The notes below the pieces were generated by a model. That model made no database searches. It saw nothing but the letters and a program-made list of their open reading frames with translations, and was not told the origin of the DNA. Shown piece after piece: positions 1 through 5,140 of a DNA stretch of 5,140 nucleotides. The stretch is from Clostridiaceae bacterium (GTDB taxonomy: Bacteria > Bacillota > Clostridia > DSM-8532), in the NCBI GenBank assembly GCA_025361665.1, contig JANYKF010000113.1:1-5140 (forward strand), read 5' to 3'. Each line of letters starts with the position of its first letter. Positions within the stretch are counted from its first letter, which is position 1. A program made the position numbers and the translations under genes.

Positions 1-1
1 T

Positions 2-520
2 CATTCCGGGAAATCGGGCACCGAATTTGGACACGGCTTTGCCCCGGCCACTGTTCCGGATGGCCATGCTGCCATATGCAGCCGAAAGTTGGGCAACGGG
101 GTCGTCATTTATGTTGCCGGGCCACTGTTGACTTCCTACCGAACACATTTGAGCCCTCCTATCGCCAATCTTCTGATCAGGCTTTACGACCTTCTTCTGC
201 CGGATGCACTGGTCAAAATCGATTGCGATAGCCTGATCGAAATGACCGCGGTCAGACAGGAGGATGATTTGCTGGTCCATCTTGTCAATCACAGTGGAAA
301 GGAAACCCTTGCGGCAGGATGGATGCCGATAACAGAATTCATACCGGAAATCCGGAATATCAGCGTATCGGTCTTGACACCCGGAAGTGGAATGGCTCCT
401 GTGTCCGGTCTCGATGGGGTCATGCTGGAAACCGTATTGGAAAACGGATATCAGATTATCCGCATCCCATCCCTGAAAATCATGTCAAGCATCCGTTTGC
501 ATGGATACTTCAATGAATAA
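2..520 (+). CDS. C-terminal part of a predicted glycoside hydrolase (GHL6 / beta-galactosidase-trimerisation type), 5' truncated by the window edge
   Basis: The reading frame is open from base 2 to the TAA at 518-520, giving 172 codons with no start inside the window; the TTG at 89 is internal. I recognise the C-terminal signature of large predicted glycosidases that pair a GHL6-like barrel with a beta-galactosidase trimerisation (class I glutamine amidotransferase-like) domain. A G-HG-AP segment (about residues 10-16) is followed by a GNGVVIYVAGP strand typical of 'the gene keeps its own restored flow' loops in that fold (residues 31-41), an amphipathic helix ending in LLLP, and then a beta domain containing LLVHLVNHSGKE (residues 90-101). 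These proteins are thought to act on plant or host glycans, but their substrates are mostly unknown. The gene ends 49 bp before the GH78 gene on the same strand, consistent with one operon. Family assignment comes from remembered motif patterns and the catalytic domain is not visible. Confidence 0.72.
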   Translation, partial: HSGKSGTEFGHGFAPATVPDGHAAICSRKLGNGVVIYVAGPLLTSYRTHLSPPIANLLIRLYDLLLPDALVKIDCDSLIEMTAVRQEDDLLVHLVNHSGKETLAAGWMPITEFIPEIRNISVSVLTPGSGMAPVSGLDGVMLETVLENGYQIIRIPSLKIMSSIRLHGYFNE

Positions 521-554
521 GCAAACACCGCATCAGGTTTCATGAATCGTTATC

Positions 555-562
555 AGAGGGGA
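555..562 (+). promoter_or_regulatory. Ribosome binding site of the GH78 gene
   Basis: AGAGGGGA lies 7 bases before the ATG at 570 and supports that start over the in-frame ATG two codons downstream (576). The surrounding 49-bp gap (521-569) shows no terminator hairpin and no convincing promoter, which fits read-through from the upstream hydrolase gene. Confidence 0.75.
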
Positions 563-569
563 ACATCCG

Positions 570-2945
570 ATGGATATGGAATTATTTCACGATTCAAAAT
601 GGATCACTTGTCCCATGACGGAACCTGCAAACAAAGACGGCGGCCACATAGGCCTGCAGACCGCCTACTTCCGCCTGTGCTTCGACGCACCCGGGAACGC
701 GAAACTCATACTCTCCATCAGCGCGCATAGCCGATACAGGCTCCTTGTGAATGGAAATGCGATCACATACGGCCCTTGCAAAGGGGATCGCTGGAAGCAT
801 TTCTATGAGACGTTGGACATAAGCAAGCACCTGGTGGAAGGTCGCAATGTCATTGCCGTCAAAGTGATATCCCATCCACCCTATGAGGCGCAAAAGGGCA
901 ATCAGCGGGCCCCCTACTGGACGATGGCAAAAGCATTGGGCCCGTCTCTTGTTGTCTCGGGTTCCTGCCTGGATGAGAATGAAAATGTTTGTTTTGATAT
1001 TGCAACAGGGAAGGCTGAGTGGAAAGTATGCGTCGATACTGCAGTCGAGTGGCAGCACTTCACCCTGACGCATTGGATGGGTGCCATGGAAAGAGTCCGT
1101 GGTGGAAGGTTGCCGCATGGCTGGGAAACAGAGGAAGACGACGGCAATGGATGGGGAGTGGTTGAATCCCTTTGGCCTGCTGATGATATCAACCTGTCCA
1201 TGTTCGGAATCATTCCCGTATTCCCACTCAAACCTCGGCCCATCCCCCTCATGTTTGAACGGAATGGTTCTTTTCAACGGGAAATGCCGCTGAAAGCCAG
1301 CGATTTGCAATCTTTTTCATTCACGAATCCAAAAAAGACCGCCGTCATTCCGCCAAACACGGCTATGGCTGTGGAACTGGATGCCGGAATGCACATGACG
1401 GCATTCCTCATTCTGCGGATGGCGAGCGGCAAAGGCGCCCAGATCACGATTCGCTACGCCGAAAGTTATATGGATAGGGAAACAAAGCGCAAAGGCAGGC
1501 GAGACGACTGGGAGAGTTATGAGATAGTCGGCCATGAGGATACCTATTTCCCAGGAGGTGGAAAGGAAAGCTATTCACCCTTCTGGTTCAGGACATTCCG
1601 ATTCATACGCATCGAGGTTGTGACTGACAGTGATGCATTGACGCTGGAGATGCCAGTTTTCCGCGAAACTGGCTATCCGCTCGTGATCCGCTCCCGGATT
1701 GAAGCGGATCAACCGTGGGTGAAACAGCTCTGGGATATCAGTGTGCGCACATTGGAACACTGCATGCACGAAACATATGAAGACTGTCCGTATTACGAGC
1801 AGCTCCAGTATATTCAGGATACGAGGCTGGAAATCCTTTTCACCTATATGGCCAGCGGGGACCTCCGCATGCCACTCCGGGCCATTGAGGACTTTCACAG
1901 TTCGTTATTGCCCGAAGGAATGCTGCAGGCTCGTTTCCCCACGCAGGAGCCCCTTGTAATCCCGCCATTCTCCCTTCACTGGATATTCATGGTATTGGAG
2001 TACTATCAACAGACAGGGGATGCATCCGTCGCGAGACGTTATCGGGCAACCGTGGATGCCATATTGGAATGGTACCACAGAAAAATCGGAAAGTTGAGCC
2101 TGGTTGAAAATCTGGGATATTGGGATCAGATAGACTGGGTGGACCAGTGGGACAAGATTGCTGGGCGTACCCCAGCCGCTGCCGCAGGTCCGGCCACCAC
2201 CCACAATCTGATGTATGCCTGCGCCCTTCAGGCAGGTGCCAAGATATACGCTGCGACCAATCGTCCCGGTGTTGCAGAAGAGTACGGACAGCGCGCGGAG
2301 TCCATCCTCAAGGCAGTTGAACTGCACTGCTGGAATGAAAAGGACGGACTATACATGGAAGGACCCGGCTTTCCGGAATATTCACAGCATGCGCAAGTTT
2401 ATGCCGTGCTCACTGGTCTGGCTGTCGGCGAAAAGGGTCTGAACATCCTTGCCAGGGCACTTGAGAAGAAAGGGATTGCCCTATGCTCCTTTACATGGCA
2501 ATTCTTTCTCTTTCGTGCTTTAGAACGGTGCGGAGCCTATGATCTGACAGAAAAACAATGGGAACTCTGGAAATCCTTGCTGCCAAATGGGTTGACAACC
2601 ATACCGGAGGTGCCGGACGGTGCAGTCTCACCCCGCAGTGACTGCCATGCATGGGGGGCATTGCCGCTTTATGAATTCACACGTTTTTTTCTTGGCGCGA
2701 GCCCAACCGCACCTGGATGGAACGGCATCACCGTCACACCCCGCATATTATCTCTCAAGTCCTGCAGGGGGCTTGTGACGACACCCAAAGGTCCGGTTCA
2801 TGTATCTTGGGAAAATGATGACCTCTGCTTCCATATCCGTGTGGAATCGCCTGCCGGCATACCCCTGACACTGATGCTTCCGGATGGATGCAGGAAGTTC
2901 TACCCGGATGGCGGCATCATTACAGAAGAAGCCATCTATAAATGA
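570..2945 (+). CDS. GH78-type alpha-L-rhamnosidase-like glycoside hydrolase
   Basis: This 791-residue protein has the layout of bacterial alpha-L-rhamnosidases, inverting enzymes that release terminal alpha-L-rhamnose from plant glycosides and pectin. Residues about 30-130 form an N-terminal beta-sandwich (YRLLVNGNAITYGP, then a GRNVIAVKV strand) and 250-365 a second beta domain. An (alpha/alpha)6 barrel spans roughly 370-700, followed by a C-terminal beta domain (GWNGITVTPRI onward). In the barrel, ETYEDCPYYEQLQYIQDTR (401-419) matches the GH78 DCP motif; D405, E410 and D417 keep the +5 and +12 spacing of the acidic residues described in GH78. The GLTTIPE segment places E680 where the family's C-terminal catalytic glutamate is expected, and SDCHAWGA (690-697) is also typical. 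No signal peptide is apparent, so it probably acts in the cytoplasm on imported oligosaccharides. The motif is divergent from the classic DCPxRDE form, so the exact sugar specificity is uncertain. Confidence 0.85.
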   Translation: MDMELFHDSKWITCPMTEPANKDGGHIGLQTAYFRLCFDAPGNAKLILSISAHSRYRLLVNGNAITYGPCKGDRWKHFYETLDISKHLVEGRNVIAVKVISHPPYEAQKGNQRAPYWTMAKALGPSLVVSGSCLDENENVCFDIATGKAEWKVCVDTAVEWQHFTLTHWMGAMERVRGGRLPHGWETEEDDGNGWGVVESLWPADDINLSMFGIIPVFPLKPRPIPLMFERNGSFQREMPLKASDLQSFSFTNPKKTAVIPPNTAMAVELDAGMHMTAFLILRMASGKGAQITIRYAESYMDRETKRKGRRDDWESYEIVGHEDTYFPGGGKESYSPFWFRTFRFIRIEVVTDSDALTLEMPVFRETGYPLVIRSRIEADQPWVKQLWDISVRTLEHCMHETYEDCPYYEQLQYIQDTRLEILFTYMASGDLRMPLRAIEDFHSSLLPEGMLQARFPTQEPLVIPPFSLHWIFMVLEYYQQTGDASVARRYRATVDAILEWYHRKIGKLSLVENLGYWDQIDWVDQWDKIAGRTPAAAAGPATTHNLMYACALQAGAKIYAATNRPGVAEEYGQRAESILKAVELHCWNEKDGLYMEGPGFPEYSQHAQVYAVLTGLAVGEKGLNILARALEKKGIALCSFTWQFFLFRALERCGAYDLTEKQWELWKSLLPNGLTTIPEVPDGAVSPRSDCHAWGALPLYEFTRFFLGASPTAPGWNGITVTPRILSLKSCRGLVTTPKGPVHVSWENDDLCFHIRVESPAGIPLTLMLPDGCRKFYPDGGIITEEAIYK

Positions 2946-2999
2946 CTCCTCATCTGGCGGGTTTTGTTGCACATGCTGAAATATTGACCATTGCCGTGT

Positions 3000-3006
3000 G
3001 AAAGGG
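3000..3006 (+). promoter_or_regulatory. Ribosome binding site of the aldo/keto reductase gene; decides its start
   Basis: GAAAGGG lies 5 bases before the ATG at 3012. It favours that start over the upstream in-frame TTG at 2991, which would add seven residues not expected in the family and has no site before it. The 66-bp gap after the GH78 gene (2946-3011) shows no clear terminator or promoter. Confidence 0.65.
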
Positions 3007-3011
3007 CATTT

Positions 3012-3986
3012 ATGATTTATCGGAGAATTGCCGGAACAGACATGACGCCCTCTGTCATTTGCCTTGGCACGGCAGACTACGGCAGCATCATCGACAAGCA
3101 GCATGCTTACAAGATGCTGGATACCTATATGGATGGCGGCGGAAACATGATTGATACTGCGCATGTTTATGCGAATTGGCTGCCGGGCGAAAAAAGCTTC
3201 AGTGAAAAGACCATTGGGCAATGGATGAAGGACCGCGGCAACAGAAACAGCCTGCTGCTGGCGACTAAAGGTGCTCATCCGGATCTTTCGAGCATGCATG
3301 TCCCCAGAATGTCACAAGCAGAAATCCTGAAAGATCTCGACGAAAGCCTGCAGTATTTGATGACCGAATGTATTGACATATACTGGCTCCATCGCGACGA
3401 CCCGAATGTTCCGGCCGGTGAAATCATTGACATATTGAACGGTGAGCGGGAAAAGGGGAAAATCCGCAGCTTCGGTTGTTCAAACTGGTCAACCAAGCGC
3501 GTCCGGGAGGCCAACGATTATGCAATAGAACATAGGCTTCTTCCATTCGTCGCGAGTCAGTTGCTATATAGCCTCGCAGACTTGAATCCGGAAGCCATGA
3601 CGGATCCGACCATTGCAATGATGGATGAAGAATCCTGGAATTTTTACAATCGTGCTGAAATGACCGTCATGGCATTCACTTCCCAGGCGCGTGGTTTCTT
3701 TGTAAAAGTGAAGAACGGGGACATATCGGCTTTAAAGGAATGGGAAAAAGCCAGTTATCTCAATCCTGTGAATCTTGGCAGACAGCGCAGGGCCGTGGAA
3801 CTCGCTTCAGATCTTACGGTTTCCGTGGAAGCTGTTGTCTTGTCGTACCTCATCTCTCAGCCTTTCGCAACAATTCCCATCGTTGGCTCTCAAAATCCGA
3901 ATCAGCTGAATGCCAGTCTCGGCGCAGGAGATCTTGTGATATCTCAGGAACAAATTAGGTATCTTGAAACCGGGGAGACATCCTAA
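3012..3986 (+). CDS. Aldo/keto reductase (AKR superfamily)
   Basis: This 324-residue protein is a full-length NAD(P)H-dependent aldo/keto reductase with the usual TIM barrel. The catalytic tetrad is visible: D48 and Y53 in MIDTAHVYANW, K86 in LLATKG, and H127 in DIYWLHRDDP. Cofactor-binding elements follow: GCSNW (154-158, with S156 and N157), a Q in VASQLLYSL, and a C-terminal PIVGSQNPNQL loop. The enzyme would be cytosolic and probably interconverts a sugar aldehyde or ketone with its alcohol. Its position directly after a rhamnosidase gene and 16 bp before a GH140-like gene suggests it processes a sugar released by those hydrolases, but the substrate cannot be read from sequence. The YRRIAGTDMTPSVICLGTADYG start is typical of AKRs, supporting the ATG at 3012. 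No damage is visible. Confidence 0.88.
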   Translation: MIYRRIAGTDMTPSVICLGTADYGSIIDKQHAYKMLDTYMDGGGNMIDTAHVYANWLPGEKSFSEKTIGQWMKDRGNRNSLLLATKGAHPDLSSMHVPRMSQAEILKDLDESLQYLMTECIDIYWLHRDDPNVPAGEIIDILNGEREKGKIRSFGCSNWSTKRVREANDYAIEHRLLPFVASQLLYSLADLNPEAMTDPTIAMMDEESWNFYNRAEMTVMAFTSQARGFFVKVKNGDISALKEWEKASYLNPVNLGRQRRAVELASDLTVSVEAVVLSYLISQPFATIPIVGSQNPNQLNASLGAGDLVISQEQIRYLETGETS

Positions 3987-3992
3987 TGATGC

Positions 3993-3998
3993 AGGAGG
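3993..3998 (+). promoter_or_regulatory. Ribosome binding site of the GH140-like pseudogene
   Basis: A perfect AGGAGG core sits 4 bases before the ATG at 4003 and just after the reductase stop (TAA 3984-3986). It shows that the original start of the broken gene is 4003, not a site inside the later open frame. Confidence 0.8.
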
Positions 3999-5019
3999 AC
4001 CCATGAGCAGGTATTCGATTTCAAAATCCGATGACTATTTCCTGAAGGATGGCCAGCCATGGTATTAACTGGCTGATACATGCTGGAATGTGTTTTTCAA
4101 TGCCTCATTCGATGAATGGGATGAATATCTTGACTATAGAAAATCACAAGGGTTCAACACATTGCAGATGAGCGTCCTGCCATCATCAACGACGGCAGCG
4201 AATCAACGATAGGTATCCATCCTTATGCTTTGAAGGAAAATGGAAAGTATGACTTCTACAAGATGAATCCGGACTATTTCATCAGGGCGGGAAAAATGGT
4301 GGAAATGGCTGTCGGAAAAGGCTTTACGCCCGCATTGGTAATGATGTGGCTATGCTTTGTCAAAGATACGCAAACCTATCCACCTGATGAGGAGTGGATA
4401 ATGCCGTTGGAGCTTGTAAAAACGTACACGGAATATATACTCAGCGTGTTCTTACGCTTTGACCCGATATATATCATCAGTGGAGATACCAATTTCGGTT
4501 CGGAGATCACCGTTTCAACTTATATGATGATTCTGGAAACAGTCAAGCAGCGTTTCCCACAATCGCTGACATCCATGCACATCGCAGGAAATCAACCGGA
4601 TTTGCCCGATGTCTTTTCAGATTCCCCCTTGATTGATTTTTATATGTATCAGTCAGGTCATGATCGCAGAGACCATAAAAATACATATCGGGTTGCCATG
4701 CATTTTTACGGAAAAAGAATCAAAAGACCAATCATCAATTCGGAACCGTGTTATGAAGGAATTTTCAATGGAGAAAATCGGGAAGAGCGGTTTACCGAAT
4801 ATGATGTGAGGAAAGCAATGTGGCAAAGCACCTTGTCCGGGGCCAAAGCCGGCTTCACATATGGGGTTCAGGGAATCTGGATGTGGCACAAGAAGACCAC
4901 ACGCTTCATGAACGCTCATTGGTGGGGGAATCCTTTTTCATGGAACACCGCTTATCGAATGAAAGGGTCATGGGATGCAGGTTATGCGAAATGGCTTTTC
5001 GAAATGTATCACATGTATG

Positions 5020-5033
5020 ATATGATTCTGGTG
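5020..5033 (+). repeat. 5' copy of the flanking direct repeat (partner at 5123-5135)
   Basis: ATATGATTCTGGTG here and ATATGATTCGGTG at 5123-5135 differ by a single extra T. The 5' copy encodes the last sense codons before TAA (MILV end); the 3' copy is followed by CCATC. A near-identical 13-14 base pair of direct repeats around a foreign-looking block resembles a target-site duplication or a recombination footprint. Confidence 0.75.
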
Positions 5034-5034
5034 T

Positions 5035-5058
5035 AAAAACTCACTTTTGTGAGTTTTT
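5035..5058 (+). terminator. Hairpin 1: possible bidirectional Rho-independent terminator
   Basis: The arms AAAAACTCAC (5035-5044) and GTGAGTTTTT (5049-5058) pair perfectly around a TTTT loop. A GC-containing core preceded by five A and followed by five T is the shape of an intrinsic terminator that would work on both strands. The core is only about six pairs, so strength is uncertain. It overlaps the TAA stop at 5034-5036 and is also the first arm of the larger four-way structure, so termination may not be its only or original role. Confidence 0.5.
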
Positions 5059-5085
5059 ATGCAGGATGTCTCTGACATCCTGCAT
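5059..5085 (+). repeat. Hairpin 2: perfect 12-bp inverted repeat with a 3-nt loop
   Basis: ATGCAGGATGTC (5059-5070) and GACATCCTGCAT (5074-5085) are exact reverse complements separated by TCT. The hairpin starts at the base after hairpin 1 and ends at the base before hairpin 3. It lacks a T tract, so it is not a terminator by itself. Confidence 0.9.
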
Positions 5086-5112
5086 GTTGAAGGCACATTT
5101 TGTGCCTTCAAC
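5086..5112 (+). repeat. Hairpin 3: perfect 12-bp inverted repeat with a 3-nt loop
   Basis: GTTGAAGGCACA (5086-5097) and TGTGCCTTCAAC (5101-5112) are exact reverse complements around TTT. It has the same geometry and 27-base length as hairpin 2 but an unrelated sequence, suggesting structure rather than sequence is conserved. Confidence 0.9.
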
Positions 5113-5113
5113 A

Positions 5114-5135
5114 CACCAAATCATATGATTCGGTG
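5114..5135 (+). repeat. Hairpin 4: 22-bp near-perfect palindrome without a loop
   Basis: The stretch from CACC (5114-5117) to GGTG (5132-5135) is symmetric about 5124/5125 with one mismatch (A5118 against C5131); its centre AATCATATGATT is a perfect 12-base palindrome. As DNA it could extrude a cruciform or bind a dimeric protein. Its left half is the same strand that closes the four-way structure with 5020-5034, so the two pairings exclude each other. Confidence 0.8.
5123..5135 (+). repeat. 3' copy of the flanking direct repeat
   Basis: ATATGATTCGGTG is the partner of 5020-5033. Its GTG (5133-5135) lies in the same reading frame as the GTG at 5031-5033, 102 bases downstream, and leads into CCA TC, which would continue the interrupted protein as V-P-S. 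Confidence 0.75.
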
Positions 5136-5140
5136 CCATC

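Larger units (their letters stand above)
5020..5135 (+). mobile_element. Candidate palindromic insertion element: three tandem hairpins closed by a fourth stem, flanked by direct repeats
   Basis: A block of about 102 bases interrupts the GH140-like gene. Positions 5020-5027 plus 5029-5034 pair with 5113-5126 (14 bp, C5028 bulged). Between them sit three perfect hairpins at 5035-5058, 5059-5085 and 5086-5112 with no unpaired base between neighbours, making a complete four-way junction: 48 pairs, 10 loop bases and one bulge account for all 107 bases of 5020-5126. The hairpin stems are unrelated in sequence, so this is not a repeat array. A second copy of the 5' closing strand follows at 5123-5135. 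No ORF or transposase is present, so any mobility would depend on a factor elsewhere. The folding is read directly from sequence; the insertion interpretation is inferred from the flanking repeats and the interrupted gene. Confidence 0.6.
4003..5140 (+). pseudogene. Interrupted GH140 / DUF4038 apiosidase-like hydrolase gene, continuing past the right edge
   Basis: Starting at the ATG at 4003, the frame reads MSRYSISKSDDYFLKDGQPWY, then TAA (4066-4068), then LADTCWNVFF...EWDEYLDYRKSQGFNTLQMSVLP, the N-terminal pattern of DUF4038 proteins. Near 4180-4184 the homology moves by -1 into another frame (IINDGSESTIGIHPYALKENGKYDF), as if one base were lost after CTGCC; the old frame ends at TAG 4210-4212. 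The second frame stays open to TAA 5034-5036. It keeps YIISGDTNF (Asp codon 4485-4487) and PIINSEPCYEG (Glu codon 4743-4745), matching the catalytic Asp and Glu of GH140 apiosidase as I recall them, plus GAKAGFTYGVQGIWMWH. The family removes apiose from plant pectin (rhamnogalacturonan II) and normally runs on for roughly 100 more residues, often into a collagen-binding-like domain. Here it is cut by the palindromic array, after which GTG CCA TC appears to resume the frame. The rest lies outside the window. Confidence 0.82.

Noticed and set aside
372..400. TTGACA-like promoter element within the first gene
   Set aside because: The hexamer near 374 lies in conserved coding sequence and has no convincing -10 box at proper spacing.
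594..1310. Long minus-strand open frame opposite the GH78 gene
   Set aside because: It is antisense to a well-supported family protein, has no ribosome site and its translation has no recognisable fold; it is a codon-bias shadow. The same applies to the minus-strand frames at 1905-2327 and 2748-3299.
2991..3011. Alternative TTG start for the aldo/keto reductase
   Set aside because: It would add seven atypical residues and lacks a Shine-Dalgarno site; the ATG at 3012 has one at 3000-3006.
4230..5036. A separate 268-codon gene starting at the TTG at 4230
   Set aside because: DUF4038 homology continues upstream in the same frame to about 4182 and, after a one-base shift, back to the ATG at 4003 with its AGGAGG. 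The TTG has no ribosome site, so this is the body of a broken gene.
5020..5126. A tRNA or tRNA-like cloverleaf
   Set aside because: The stems are 10-14 bp with 3-4 nt loops and no anticodon, D-loop or T-loop sequences; only the four-way topology is shared.
5035..5135. A CRISPR array or REP/BIME-type repeat cluster
   Set aside because: The successive hairpins have unrelated sequences, so there is no repeated unit and there are no spacers.

Overview
The window is a stretch of a carbohydrate-catabolism locus with every gene on the + strand. In order it holds the 3' end of a predicted glycoside hydrolase (GHL6 / beta-galactosidase-trimerisation type, 2-520), a complete GH78-type alpha-L-rhamnosidase-like gene (570-2945), a complete aldo/keto reductase (3012-3986), and a broken GH140/DUF4038 apiosidase-like gene (from 4003, running off the right edge). 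Gaps of 49, 66 and 16 bp, strong Shine-Dalgarno sites and a shared strand suggest one operon for taking apart rhamnose- or apiose-bearing plant glycans such as pectin side chains. Composition is near balanced in GC and the ribosome binding sites are purine-rich. A gut, soil or sediment bacterium that eats polysaccharides (Bacillota, Spirochaetota or similar) fits, but the sequence does not fix the phylum.

The first three genes look healthy. The fourth does not. Its ATG and AGGAGG site are intact, but it has an in-frame TAA at codon 22 (4066-4068) and a one-base frameshift near 4180-4184. After that, roughly 283 clean codons carry both catalytic acids expected for the family, and the frame then stops at 5034-5036, well short of the usual length.

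The last stop coincides with the most striking object in the window. Positions 5020-5126 fold, with every base accounted for, into a four-way junction: a 14-bp closing stem with one bulged C, plus three directly abutting perfect hairpins of 10, 12 and 12 bp with loops of 4, 3 and 3 nt. The 5' strand of the closing stem lies in the gene, and an almost identical direct copy of it follows the array (5020-5033 against 5123-5135). The gene's reading frame appears to resume after that copy, and the same GTG codon lies on both sides exactly 102 bases apart. This looks like a small palindromic insertion element inside the gene. Whether it is a simple MITE-like insertion, an RNA-level intervening element, or a translational-bypass (byp-like) element cannot be decided from DNA alone. 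The two upstream lesions favour a decaying gene, so a passive mobile element is the most conservative reading.

The only non-coding stretches are the short intergenic gaps and the hairpin array. No tRNA, rRNA, CRISPR array or transposase gene is visible.
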